64,000 bases of DNA from an archaeon (GTDB lineage Archaea > Nanobdellota > Nanobdellia > Pacearchaeales > GW2011-AR1), in NCBI GenBank assembly GCA_018653485.1, contig JABHZE010000003.1, forward strand, positions 47,399 through 111,398, in the 5' to 3' direction. The notes beneath the pieces are model-generated. The model saw nothing but the letters and a program-made list of their open reading frames with translations. It was not told the DNA's origin and searched no databases. A program made the translations under genes and the position numbers. Within the stretch, counting starts at the first letter, position 1. The number at the start of each line of letters is the position of its first letter. This document shows positions 33,882 through 42,482 of the stretch, piece after piece.

Positions 33882-33936
33882 TCTGTTAGTTCTAATAGCA
33901 ATCAAAAACCTTAAAAACCCTCATTTCTTATCGAAA

Positions 33937-34198
33937 TTGCAGACTAGGCTGGCGGGTTAGCTCTCCGCTGATTGCAAGTGAGCTTTAAGCAGGCTGTGAG
34001 AGGGGGAGTGATATTTGGCTTAAAAAGTCTTATTACAAACGTTGACGTTTTGTCCTCTTTGATCTTGCTTCTGCGAATTGGGTCAGACCTTGATCGGAGC
34101 AGCCCTAAACATAAGTTAAGATGCTTAGTGGGTAGCAAAACCGAGAATGTATTAAGGTTGCTTTTTAATACAAGTTGAGCAAACCCTCGGGTTTGCAC
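33937..34198 (+). ncRNA. ffs: signal recognition particle RNA (archaeal 7S)
   Basis: The scaffold of the signal recognition particle. The diagnostic SRP54-binding helix 8 is visible at 34080-34105: GGGTCAG before and GGAGCAGCCC after a short apical loop. Upstream, GGCTGGCGGGTTAGC near 33948 fits the 5' Alu-type domain. A long imperfect pairing between ~34015-34035 and ~34148-34172 fits helix 5. A terminal hairpin GCAAACCC/GGGTTTGC sits near 34179-34196. A TATA-like CTTAAAAA stands near 33910. Ends are approximate. Confidence 0.85.
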
Positions 34199-34248
34199 TA
34201 GAAAAGTGCTAATAAATAAGGTGTGAAATAAATTTAGAGGATATTAAA

Positions 34249-34446
34249 ATGACTGAAGAAAATCAACCACAAACTAATCCTGAAATGAGTAAAGAAGAAG
34301 AAATTGGTTATCATAAGGGTGCTTTAAGTACATTAATCAATGAGAGAAATGAATTAGCTAAAATGGTTCAAACTGTTGAAGTTATAATGCAAGCTCATAT
34401 TAAGAAATTAGAAGAACTAGGTGTTCAAATTAATTCACAGCAATAG
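34249..34446 (+). CDS. small helical protein
   Basis: A 65-residue acidic protein, disordered for ~15 residues then one long helix (IGYHKGALSTLINERNELAKMVQTVEVIMQAHIKKLEELG) suited to a coiled coil. It lies ~50 bases before the first gene of the second pilus locus and on the same strand, so it may be part of it, but similar small proteins also occur alone. Function unknown. Confidence 0.65.
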   Translation: MTEENQPQTNPEMSKEEEIGYHKGALSTLINERNELAKMVQTVEVIMQAHIKKLEELGVQINSQQ

Positions 34447-34496
34447 AACTAATAGTAAAACATCAGATTTATTAAGTAATAAAACTATTTTTCTTT

Positions 34497-35021
34497 ATGG
34501 ATAAGAGAGGTCAATTTTATATTGTTGCTGCAGTTGTAATTGTAATGGCTATTGTTGGATTAACAAGTGTTACAAGTTATGCAATTACTCAGTCAAAACC
34601 GAGAAGTTTGGAGAACTTAGGTAGTGATTTAAATGAAGAAGGTTATAGGGTTGTTGAGCATGGAATTCATGAAAATGATGTTGATATTTTAGATAGATTT
34701 GCAGGAGATCATTTTGCACCTTATTTTTTACAGAAATCTGGGAATTCGAGTATTGTGTTTATTTACGGAGATAAAACAAATTTAAAGGCAGTTAGTTATA
34801 AAGAACAAAATGCAGGAAGTGTAACTGCAACACTTGGTGGGGGAATAGTTTGGAATAATGTTGTGGGGCTTACTGGAGAGGTTGAAATTAATGTTGTTGG
34901 GGATGAAGTAATAGTTAATATTGTTGATAAGGATTTTATATTTGATTTACAAGAAAATGAAATGTTTTACTTTGTAATGGTTCAAGAAAGGGATGGTGAA
35001 TTACATGTTGAAAGAAATTAA
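34497..35021 (+). CDS. pilin-like protein, first of the second pilus locus
   Basis: A 174-residue protein starting MDKRGQFYIVAAVVIVMAIVGL, a class III-like signal (cleavage expected near RG/QF) with a pilin hydrophobic helix, then a beta-rich extracellular domain. It opens a run of 13 same-strand pilus genes with small gaps. The neighbouring pilins differ in sequence, so these are probably a set of minor and major subunits rather than duplicates. Confidence 0.78.
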   Translation: MDKRGQFYIVAAVVIVMAIVGLTSVTSYAITQSKPRSLENLGSDLNEEGYRVVEHGIHENDVDILDRFAGDHFAPYFLQKSGNSSIVFIYGDKTNLKAVSYKEQNAGSVTATLGGGIVWNNVVGLTGEVEINVVGDEVIVNIVDKDFIFDLQENEMFYFVMVQERDGELHVERN

Positions 35022-35538
35022 AGTTAAAAAAAGAATAAATAAACGTGGTGTAAGTTTAATGGTATCTTATGTAATCTTGATTTCAATTGTTTTAGGATTA
35101 GCTGTTGGAACTTATGCTGTTCTTAAATATATTACTAGTGATATAGAACCTGAAATAGATTGTAATATTGGGAGTTCTTTGATTCTTGAGGAGTATGTAT
35201 GTTCTTCAAATAGTTTAAAATTAAATTTGAAAAATAATGGGAGATTTAATGTTAATGGTGTTTTAGTTAGTATAAGTAATGAAACCCAAAGAGAGGCTAT
35301 AAAACAATTGGTTCCTAGTGTTGGAGTAAATACTGGTGGAAATTATGAGTTTACTAGTGAATTAGGTCCTGGAGAAGATATTGAGATTGAATATACAAAG
35401 AGTATTGTTGGTGGGGGAAGTACAAGTGTTATTGAAAAAATAAAATTGCAACCTTATATTTTCGATGAGGGTGGAAATAGAGTTTATTGTAGGGACGCTG
35501 TAATAAGGCAAGATGTTAGTGGGTGTAATTTATTGTAA
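35005..35538 (+). CDS. pilin-like protein
   Basis: A 177-residue protein with a basic leader (MLKEIKVKKRINKRG) and hydrophobic helix VSLMVSYVILISIVLGLAVGTYAVL, then an extracellular domain with four Cys. The ATG at 35005, 17 bases inside the preceding gene, is preceded by GGTGA and preferred to an ATG 12 bases upstream. The C-terminal beta domain (LKLNLKNNGRFNVNGVLVSI) resembles the CARDB-like folds often found in archaeal surface proteins. Confidence 0.75.
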   Translation: MLKEIKVKKRINKRGVSLMVSYVILISIVLGLAVGTYAVLKYITSDIEPEIDCNIGSSLILEEYVCSSNSLKLNLKNNGRFNVNGVLVSISNETQREAIKQLVPSVGVNTGGNYEFTSELGPGEDIEIEYTKSIVGGGSTSVIEKIKLQPYIFDEGGNRVYCRDAVIRQDVSGCNLL

Positions 35539-35592
35539 AATTAAATTATAACCTTTAAATTTATAAGTAATGAAAACATAAAATAATTGGAA

Positions 35593-36057
35593 ATGAAAAA
35601 CAAAAAAGGGGTTAGTCCGGTGATAGCAACAGTATTATTAGTTATGATTGTAGTTATTCTTGCAATTATTATTCTTGTTTGGTCTCAAGGATTTATTAAG
35701 GAAACTATTTTAAAAGAAATAAATGGAGAAAGTAAAAGGGCTGAAGCATATTGTAGAGAAATAAGAATGATTCCAATAATTAATGAAGATGATAGTTTTG
35801 GTTTTGAGAATACTGGAAATGTTCCAATTTATGAAATTCAATTAAAAACCTCTGGAGATGGAAGTTCTGAATTAGAAACAATTGAGGAACCTGTTAATCC
35901 TGGTTTTGCAACAATATTAACAAGTCCTCAAGGAGGAGATTATCAATTATCTGCTTATGAAGAAGTAAAGGTTATCCCAGTAATATTAGGAACTACTGAA
36001 TCAGGAGATAACCAACCATTCACTTGTCCTGAAATAAATGCCCTTAAAATAAAGTAA
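35593..36057 (+). CDS. archaeal type IV pilin (N-terminal DUF1628-type)
   Basis: A 154-residue protein starting MKNKKGVSPVIATVLLVMIVVILAIIILVW. The KKGVSPVIATVLLV pattern is the archaeal type IV pilin N-terminal domain; cleavage is expected after the Gly. The ATG at 35593 is chosen over a TTG six bases earlier. It has an extracellular beta domain with two Cys. Probably a structural subunit of the fibre. Confidence 0.88.
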   Translation: MKNKKGVSPVIATVLLVMIVVILAIIILVWSQGFIKETILKEINGESKRAEAYCREIRMIPIINEDDSFGFENTGNVPIYEIQLKTSGDGSSELETIEEPVNPGFATILTSPQGGDYQLSAYEEVKVIPVILGTTESGDNQPFTCPEINALKIK

Positions 36058-36064
36058 TTTTAAG

Positions 36065-36562
36065 ATGGTTTTTAAAAAATCTCAATCCCAAGTTATTGCT
36101 ACTGTTCTTTTAATTTTGTTAGTTATTGTTTCGATATCAATTATTATGGCATTTGTTATTCCTTTTGTAATAGATATTCTTCCAAATGAGGAGTGTATTG
36201 ATTTTGGAGGAAATATTGAAATCACGAATAGTATAACCTATAGTTGTTATGATAATGTTAATGATGTTATGAATGTTCAAGTTCATTTAGGGGATGTTGA
36301 AATAAAACCAAGTGGTTTTAAGATTGTTTTAGATATTTCTGGTTCAAGTCAGAGTTATGAGTTTAATAATGGAGAAATTGTTCCAGGAATTGAGTTATAT
36401 AATGGTACTACAAAACTTAATATTCCTGAAGCTAATGAAGAGAGGACCTATAAAATCACTGCAGTTAATACAAAACCTTCTGCAGTTAGAATTAAACCTT
36501 TATTGGAAGATTGTGAAGAAGGTTATTTTGCTGAATTAAATATTGTAAAGGAGTGTATTTAA
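36065..36562 (+). CDS. archaeal type IV pilin-like protein
   Basis: A 165-residue protein with leader MVFKKSQ and SQVIATVLLILLVIVSISIIMAFVIPFV, again the archaeal pilin N-terminus. It begins eight bases after the previous pilin gene. The mature part has five Cys, likely disulfide-linked. Its close coupling to neighbours suggests it is built into the same fibre. Confidence 0.85.
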   Translation: MVFKKSQSQVIATVLLILLVIVSISIIMAFVIPFVIDILPNEECIDFGGNIEITNSITYSCYDNVNDVMNVQVHLGDVEIKPSGFKIVLDISGSSQSYEFNNGEIVPGIELYNGTTKLNIPEANEERTYKITAVNTKPSAVRIKPLLEDCEEGYFAELNIVKECI

Positions 36563-36571
36563 TAAATTATA

Positions 36572-37102
36572 ATGGTAAAAGAGAAATCTCAAATCTGGGT
36601 TGAAACTGCTATTTATACTTTAATTGGATTAACAATAATTGCAATATTATTATCTATTGCATATCCTCAAATTGAAAAAGCAAAAGATAGAAATGTTGTT
36701 GATCAAATGTTTAATGTTTTGACTGAAATTGATAAAAAAGTTTCAGAAATTGAACAATCTCCTGCAAGTATTGCTTATATGGATATTAAAATAGGTGAAG
36801 GGAGTTTGTTGATAGATTCTGCTGGTGATACTTTAATTTATACATTAGAAAATACTAATCTAGAATTAAGTGAAGTTGGAGTAGATGTTCCTGAGGGAAA
36901 AATAATACTTAGGACTGAAGAACATGGAGCTAATTTTAAAATAAGTTTGAAATTAGATTATACTAGTGAGATTGATATGACTTATGGTGGAGACATTGCA
37001 GGAGAAAGAATTTTGCAAGCAGGAACAGCGCCTTACAAATTAAAAATAGAAAATTTAGCCAGTAATACTGGAACAACTAAAATTGATTTAGATGTTTCCT
37101 AA
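36572..37102 (+). CDS. pilin-like protein
   Basis: A 176-residue protein beginning MVKEKSQIWVETAIYTLIGLTIIAILLSIAYPQI. The Q-x-x-x-E spacing and hydrophobic helix match class III signals. The helix is followed by IEKAKDRNVVDQMFNVLTEIDKKVSEIEQ, an amphipathic segment often seen in pseudopilins. Starts nine bases after the previous gene and ends 60 bases before the ATPase. Confidence 0.8.
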   Translation: MVKEKSQIWVETAIYTLIGLTIIAILLSIAYPQIEKAKDRNVVDQMFNVLTEIDKKVSEIEQSPASIAYMDIKIGEGSLLIDSAGDTLIYTLENTNLELSEVGVDVPEGKIILRTEEHGANFKISLKLDYTSEIDMTYGGDIAGERILQAGTAPYKLKIENLASNTGTTKIDLDVS

Positions 37103-37161
37103 TATTTAAAAGGAAAGTATTCTTTTGGTTTATACAAAGACGAGAAAAAATGAGGTAAAAA

Positions 37162-38694
37162 ATGGATAAAATAGAAATAAGTCTTAATCCGAGTGTTCCG
37201 GCACTTCCTAAAATTGAAGATAAAACAAAAATTAATGTTAGATATACTTTGATTTCTCCGTATGTTAGTGTTCATATTTATTGGGATAAAAAATTAGGAG
37301 AATTAATGTATGAAGTTGAAGAGCCGATTTTAGATGAAAATGAAAAAGGATTATTAGATACTATTGAGGTTAGTTTGGGGGAGATGATTAATGTTAATGT
37401 TCTAATTCAGAAAACAAATGAGGCTATGATTGATTATATTAACAAAACTGCTAGATTACTTATTGAAGAACTTGCATTAAAAGTAAGTGATGAGAGTTAT
37501 AAAAAAATATTTTATTATTTGTATCGAGATTTTGTTGGATTAAATGAGGCAGAACCTTTAATAAAAGATTATTTTATTGAAGATATTGAGTGTAATGGTG
37601 CAAATACTCCTGTCTATATTGTTCATAGAATTTATAGAAATATGAGGACAAATGTTATTTATAATTCTATGGATAAATTAGCAAGTTTTGTTGAAAAACT
37701 TGCACAAAGGACTGGGAAATATATTTCATATGCAAGTCCCTTATTAGATGGTAGTTTGCCTGATGGTTCAAGGGTTAATGCAACTTATACAACTGATGTA
37801 ACTAGTAAAGGTCCTACATTTACTATAAGAAAGTTTACAAAAATTCCTTGGACACCTATTCAATTATTAAATATGGGAACTGTTTGTCCTGAAATGCTTG
37901 CATATTTTTGGATTTTATTAGAAAATAAATCTAATATACTTATTGCAGGTGGAACTGCTTCTGGAAAAACAACTCTTTTGAATGCTATTGCTTTTTTTAT
38001 TCCTCCTGAGGCCAGAGTAGTAAGTATTGAGGATACTAGAGAATTAAATTTACCTAGAGAAAATTGGTTGCCCAGTGTTGCAAGAACCTCAATGGGGCAA
38101 TCTAAAACTGGAGAAGTAGACTTATTCATGTTACTAAAAAGTTCATTTAGACAAAATCCAGATTATGTAATTGTTGGTGAGGTAAGAGGTAAAGAAGCGT
38201 TTGTTTTATTTCAGGGAATGGCTTCAGGACACTCTTCAATAAGTACTATGCATGCAGATTCTGTAAATACTTTAATTAAAAGATTAGAAACTCCTCCAAT
38301 AGAATTATCCCCTACTCTTCTTAATACATTAGATGTTGTTGCTATTATGACTCATGCTATTGTAGGTTCTCAGGAAACAAGAAAATTAAGAGAAGTTGTA
38401 GAAGTAGTTAATGTTGAAAATAGTGGGATTGCGTTAACAAATACTCCTTTTAGTTGGAATGCTCGTGATGATGTTTTTTATTTTAAAAAAGATAGTAAAG
38501 CATTTGAAAAAATTGCTAAAAAATATGGTTATACTATTGAAGAATTAAATAAAGATTTTGAATTAAGGGCCAAATTACTTCATGAACTTCAAAATAGAAA
38601 GATTTTTGATTTTAATCAAACTCAAAAGATTGTTAATGAATATCATAAAAATCCTAAAGCTGTTTTAAGTGCATTTGGAATTAAAAGTGATTAA
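37162..38694 (+). CDS. VirB11/GspE-type secretion ATPase of the second pilus locus
   Basis: The assembly ATPase, 510 residues, the normal FlaI/TadA length without the extra tail seen in the first locus. Motifs are IAGGTASGKTTLLNAI (Walker A, near residue 263), VVSIEDTRELNLP, DYVIVGEVRGKEAFVLFQGM and STMHADSVNTLIKRLE. GAGGT precedes the ATG. A hairpin element and a small coiled-coil gene separate it from the platform proteins. Confidence 0.93.
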   Translation: MDKIEISLNPSVPALPKIEDKTKINVRYTLISPYVSVHIYWDKKLGELMYEVEEPILDENEKGLLDTIEVSLGEMINVNVLIQKTNEAMIDYINKTARLLIEELALKVSDESYKKIFYYLYRDFVGLNEAEPLIKDYFIEDIECNGANTPVYIVHRIYRNMRTNVIYNSMDKLASFVEKLAQRTGKYISYASPLLDGSLPDGSRVNATYTTDVTSKGPTFTIRKFTKIPWTPIQLLNMGTVCPEMLAYFWILLENKSNILIAGGTASGKTTLLNAIAFFIPPEARVVSIEDTRELNLPRENWLPSVARTSMGQSKTGEVDLFMLLKSSFRQNPDYVIVGEVRGKEAFVLFQGMASGHSSISTMHADSVNTLIKRLETPPIELSPTLLNTLDVVAIMTHAIVGSQETRKLREVVEVVNVENSGIALTNTPFSWNARDDVFYFKKDSKAFEKIAKKYGYTIEELNKDFELRAKLLHELQNRKIFDFNQTQKIVNEYHKNPKAVLSAFGIKSD

Positions 38695-38748
38695 ACATAA
38701 CTTTAATAAACTTTGATTGAGTTTTCTTTTAAATATAAGAGGTGAAAA

Positions 38749-38851
38749 ATCAAAAAAACAATGTGCCTTAGGCACTTGTTTTTAGGATGTTCAAGGATAG
38801 AATTAAGTAATCTATCCACACTTTTAAAAAGTTTAGATTCTTATCCTTGAC
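38749..38851 (+). promoter_or_regulatory. start-codon-adjacent two-hairpin element, copy 2
   Basis: A 103-base copy of the element before dphB. Hairpin 1 pairs AAAAACAA[T]GTGCC with GGCACTTGTTTTT (loop TTA, bulged T). Hairpin 2 pairs ATGT[T]CAAGGATAG with TTATCCTTGACAT, again including the start codon. The inner stem is AATCTA/TAGATT. It separates GAGGTGAAAA, a typical ribosome binding site of this genome, from the ATG of the small gene that follows; without it the gene would read GAGGTGAAAAATG. This indicates an insertion. Confidence 0.7.
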
Positions 38852-39019
38852 ATGATAGACTTAGAACAAATCCAGATTTTATCGCAATTAATTGAAAATA
38901 CAGAAGTATTATCAAAAAAACTTGAAAAGGCTTATAGTTCCAAAAATTCTGAGAAATTTGAACAAGCTAAAAGGGAAATTATTGAAAATCAGAAAAAAAT
39001 TGAGGGGTTAATAAAATGA
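38852..39019 (+). CDS. small coiled-coil protein in the pilus operon
   Basis: A 55-residue, strongly helical protein (MIDLEQIQILSQLIENTEVL, later KLEKAYSSKNSEKFEQAKRE) suited to a coiled coil. It overlaps the first GspF gene by four bases (ATGA), so its position between ATPase and platform is translationally fixed. It may link or gate the two. Its own ribosome binding site has been pushed ~100 bases away by the hairpin element. Not recognised. Confidence 0.7.
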   Translation: MIDLEQIQILSQLIENTEVLSKKLEKAYSSKNSEKFEQAKREIIENQKKIEGLIK

Positions 39020-40383
39020 GTTTTAATGCGTTAATGGAAAATATTATTCATATGAAAGAGATAGTAAGAGAGTTATATGTTTTTGCAAAACAATTAGATA
39101 CTATGAAAAATCTTGAAACTCAAGGGCAGTATGGGATGGTTGCAGAAACAAGAGAAAAAAGATTATTAGAAGAAGCTATTTCAGGGTTAAGTAATCAATT
39201 AAGAATATTAAATAATTCTACTCCTCAATTAATAAAAGATATAAAATTTTTCAAAGAACTTGAAAGTGGAAAAGGTGTTAAAAGTCAAGAGAAATTTGTT
39301 CAATTAAAATACCATCCTGGAGGAGATAAGGAGAAAGTATCTTTGACTATCTCTGATAAAGATAAAAAAGAATTTTTAGAAAATTTAAGTAAGAGTAATT
39401 TATCTGTGAATAAATTAAAGAAAAAATATTCTGTTGAAAAAAATGCAAAATCAGAGTTTGGAAAACCTAATTATTATGCTAAATTCTCCAATCAATTTTT
39501 TAGAAATTTTTCAAATTCATTGATTGCTAAAGGGTATTTTAAAAAACTTAATAAGGATTTAAGAGAAATAAATTCCCCTTTTGTTGTTGGAACTTATGTT
39601 TCTATGAGTCTGATGAGTATTATTATTATGTTTATTCTAAGTTTATTTGTTTTGTTAACATTATCTTTTTTTGAAATAAGTTTGTTATGGCCTAATTTTT
39701 TTACATTTTCTGAAGAAAATCCTTTTCTTAGATTTTTCAAATTTTTATGGATTCCAGTTATGTTCCCAATTATTGTAGGGGTTATAGCTTATTTTTATCC
39801 TCAGGGAGAAGCTAAAACTCTTGGTGCAAGAATCAATCAAGAACTTCCTTTTGTTGCAATTCATATGTCAGCAATTGCTACTTCTGGAATAGTTCCATTA
39901 AATATTTTTAAAATTATATTAAGAAGTTCAGAATATAAATATTCAAATATTGAATTTAGAAAATTAATGAACCTTGTTAATTTTCATGGGCATGATTTTG
40001 TAACTGCATTAAAGAAAACTGCTAAATCAAGTCCTTCTGTTAAATTGAAAAATCTTTTAAATGGTATGGCTACTGCAATAACTTCTGGAGGAGATTTACA
40101 TAATTTTTTAGATAAACATTCAGAGAGTTTATTATTTGATTATAAATTAGAAAGAGAAAAAAATACAAAGAATTCAGAAACTTTTATGGACATTTATATT
40201 AGTGTTGCGATTGCTGCTCCAATGATTTTTTTAATGTTGTTTGTTATTATGGGAAGCTCAGGTTTTCTTACTGCGTTTATTAATTTAGAAGTTCAGCAAG
40301 TTGGATTGTTAATTATCATGCTCTTAGGATTATTAAATGTGGGTTTCCTTGTGTTTTTGAAACTTAAACAACCTGTTATATAA
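39016..40383 (+). CDS. GspF-type pilus platform protein with long cytoplasmic N-terminus
   Basis: A 455-residue platform protein. About 190 N-terminal residues are soluble and helical. Then come membrane segments (about 196-222 and 244-262), a GspF domain (about 275-380: NQELPFVAIHMSAIATSGIVPLNIF and ATAITSGGDLHNFLDKHSE) and further membrane helices at the C-terminus. It is longer than TadB and nearer the archaellar FlaJ in size, although only one GspF copy is clear. It couples to the small coiled-coil protein before and another GspF protein after. Confidence 0.85.
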   Translation: MSFNALMENIIHMKEIVRELYVFAKQLDTMKNLETQGQYGMVAETREKRLLEEAISGLSNQLRILNNSTPQLIKDIKFFKELESGKGVKSQEKFVQLKYHPGGDKEKVSLTISDKDKKEFLENLSKSNLSVNKLKKKYSVEKNAKSEFGKPNYYAKFSNQFFRNFSNSLIAKGYFKKLNKDLREINSPFVVGTYVSMSLMSIIIMFILSLFVLLTLSFFEISLLWPNFFTFSEENPFLRFFKFLWIPVMFPIIVGVIAYFYPQGEAKTLGARINQELPFVAIHMSAIATSGIVPLNIFKIILRSSEYKYSNIEFRKLMNLVNFHGHDFVTALKKTAKSSPSVKLKNLLNGMATAITSGGDLHNFLDKHSESLLFDYKLEREKNTKNSETFMDIYISVAIAAPMIFLMLFVIMGSSGFLTAFINLEVQQVGLLIIMLLGLLNVGFLVFLKLKQPVI

Positions 40384-40384
40384 A

Positions 40385-41275
40385 ATGGCATTATTAAAAT
40401 TATTTAGAAAAGTAAAAAAGTCTTACTTAATTGGATTAATAAGCGCGTTTGTTATAATTATATTTTCTATTTTATTCTGGGTTTTAAAATTAATTGAAAA
40501 TGATTTGCTTTATTTTATTTTAGGAATTAGTTTTGTTATAGGTGGATTACCTTTTTTTATATCTTTAATAATAGAATCAAATATTACTAGGGAAAAAGAG
40601 GAAATGTTTTTAGAATTTGCAAGAAATTTAGTAGAAAGTGTAAAGGCGGGAACTCCTATTAGTCGAAGTATATTAAATGTTAAAAATAAAGATTATGGTG
40701 TTTTGAATCCTTATGTTGAAAAACTTGCAAATCAGATTTCATTAGGTATTCCAATAAAAGTTGCTTTTGAAACATTTGCAAGAGATGTTCGAAGTAAAAC
40801 AATAAGTAGAGCTGTGACTATAATTAGTGAATCAGAAAAAGCAGGAGGACAAATAGAAGATATTTTAGAATCTGTTGCAAAGTCTGTTTCACAAGTTGAA
40901 AAACTTAGAAAAGAAAGAAGAGCTTCTATGTCTACTTTAGTTGTTCAAGGTTATATTATATTCTTAATTTTTATTGTTATAATGTTAGTAATGGAATTTA
41001 CTGTTCTTCCAATTGCACAAGGATTAGGTGAAGGTGTAACTAGTATTGATACTGGTATGAGTGGAGGATTAGGGGGGTTTGTTGGAGGGCAGGAAGCAGC
41101 GTCTCCTGAAGAATTAGCAAAACCTTTTTTCTGGCTATTAATTGTTCAGGGACTTTTTGTTGGATTAGTTATTGGAAAATTATCTGAAGGGAAAGTTAAA
41201 GCAGGAATAAAACATTCATTTATATTAATTGTATTAGCATTACTAATAAATACTGGTGCGAGGTTATTCTTATAA
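40385..41275 (+). CDS. GspF/TadC-type pilus platform protein
   Basis: A 296-residue platform protein: two N-terminal membrane helices (about 15-60), a GspF domain (about 75-180, EFARNLVESVKAGTPISRSIL and IISESEKAGGQIEDILESVA) and two or three C-terminal membrane helices. It starts one base after the previous stop and its stop overlaps the next start by one base. Two platform proteins per ATPase again fits a Tad/Epd-type pilus. Confidence 0.87.
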   Translation: MALLKLFRKVKKSYLIGLISAFVIIIFSILFWVLKLIENDLLYFILGISFVIGGLPFFISLIIESNITREKEEMFLEFARNLVESVKAGTPISRSILNVKNKDYGVLNPYVEKLANQISLGIPIKVAFETFARDVRSKTISRAVTIISESEKAGGQIEDILESVAKSVSQVEKLRKERRASMSTLVVQGYIIFLIFIVIMLVMEFTVLPIAQGLGEGVTSIDTGMSGGLGGFVGGQEAASPEELAKPFFWLLIVQGLFVGLVIGKLSEGKVKAGIKHSFILIVLALLINTGARLFL

Positions 41276-41931
41276 TGATTTTAAAAAGAGGTAAGAGTAT
41301 TAAGGCTCAAGGGCATGTAGAGATTATAATCTCTTTGATTTTATTTGTAGGAGTTATTTTATTTTTCTTAACTGTTATGAATCCTTTTGCAAAACCTAAA
41401 CAAAGTTTTGCTCTTATTGGAGATGTTGAAGATAAAATTATTAATGAAATAAATTATAAATTTGGAAGAAGTTCTGTTATTGTTGGTGAGTTAAGTTTAA
41501 TTAAATGTTATGATATTGATTTTCCTGTTGGAAAAAGAGTTTATGAAGTTGCAAAGGGAAGAAAATATGATTTGTATTTTTCAGATGATGTAGACAATGT
41601 AATGATTAACAAAGTTCCCAATAATGTTCCTGGATGTGGAGAAGTTTACAAACAAGGAATTTATTTTGAAGAAGATATAATTGTTTATGAGAAAATTGAG
41701 AATCTGAAAACTACTTATGAAACAGATTATTCTTTGTTGAAGAATAATCTTGGAGTTATTAGTGATTTTTCATTTAGTTTAATGGATTTGAATAGGAATT
41801 TAATTGTAGGATTAAGTGTGGATAAAGAGCCTCCTGTTGGAGTTAATGTTGAATCTAAAGAACTTCCAATTATTGTTATTGATGCAAATGGAGGTATTAG
41901 TGAGTTGATAATAAATATCCGAGCTTGGTGA
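41275..41931 (+). CDS. pilin-like protein
   Basis: A 218-residue protein. A basic leader (MILKRGKSIKAQG) precedes HVEIIISLILFVGVILFFLTV, with a Glu at the typical +5-like position and a hydrophobic helix, then an extracellular domain with two Cys. It follows the GspF gene directly. The separation from the five-pilin set suggests a minor or tip pilin. Confidence 0.75.
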   Translation: MILKRGKSIKAQGHVEIIISLILFVGVILFFLTVMNPFAKPKQSFALIGDVEDKIINEINYKFGRSSVIVGELSLIKCYDIDFPVGKRVYEVAKGRKYDLYFSDDVDNVMINKVPNNVPGCGEVYKQGIYFEEDIIVYEKIENLKTTYETDYSLLKNNLGVISDFSFSLMDLNRNLIVGLSVDKEPPVGVNVESKELPIIVIDANGGISELIINIRAW

Positions 41932-41935
41932 GAGC

Positions 41936-42000
41936 CTTCTTTTCTTGTAAGAAAAGAAAACTTCGGAAAAGAAAAAACTAAGAATGAAAAAGGCTTGACC
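41936..42000. repeat. intergenic inverted-repeat element in the pilus operon
   Basis: AGCCTT and AAGGCT form an outer pair, enclosing CTTTTCTT/AAGAAAAG around a 2-base loop and a CTTCGG stretch. The element ends in CTTGAC. A related hairpin and the downstream string GGAGAAAAGAACTT also occur at 20000-20045. Adjacent genes in this operon are otherwise almost gapless, so the 99-base gap stands out. Confidence 0.45.
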
Positions 42001-42030
42001 CAAACCTGGAGAAAAGAACTTTGTTAAAAA

Positions 42031-42438
42031 ATGAGACATAAAGAAAAAAAGGCGTGGTTGAGAATTGTAGAAGCTGTAATTGCAATTATGATAGTGATAA
42101 GTGCTGTTACAATAATTATCTCTAGACAAAATACTTCTGTGGATATTTCTGATGTTGTTTATGATAGGCAAGAACAAATATTGAATGTTATAAGTAAGAA
42201 CGATGTTTTAAGGACTGAGATTCTTGCAGAGAATAATGCAGGTGTTGATAATTATATTACTCAGGTGATTCCTCCAAGTTGGGAATTTTCAACAAATATT
42301 TGTGAGCCTAATGCTATTTGTAGTAATCCAGACCAAACTGTTATTGATAAGGATGTTTATACCTCTGAAATTTTAGTTGCTTCTAATCTTACTGATTATA
42401 CTCCAAAAAAACTAAGGTTGTTTAGTTGGGGAAAATAA
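42031..42438 (+). CDS. pilin-like protein
   Basis: A 135-residue protein starting MRHKEKKAWLRIVEAVIAIMIVISAVTIII. The Glu in VEAVIAIMI at the +5-type position and the hydrophobic helix are pilin-like, with a bacterial-style leader rather than GQ. A short extracellular part has two Cys. It directly precedes the giant surface protein and may be its membrane anchor or tip partner. Confidence 0.72.
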   Translation: MRHKEKKAWLRIVEAVIAIMIVISAVTIIISRQNTSVDISDVVYDRQEQILNVISKNDVLRTEILAENNAGVDNYITQVIPPSWEFSTNICEPNAICSNPDQTVIDKDVYTSEILVASNLTDYTPKKLRLFSWGK

Positions 42439-42482
42439 AATTAGAAGAATGTTTATAAACTTGATTCTCCTTAAAAAATAAA

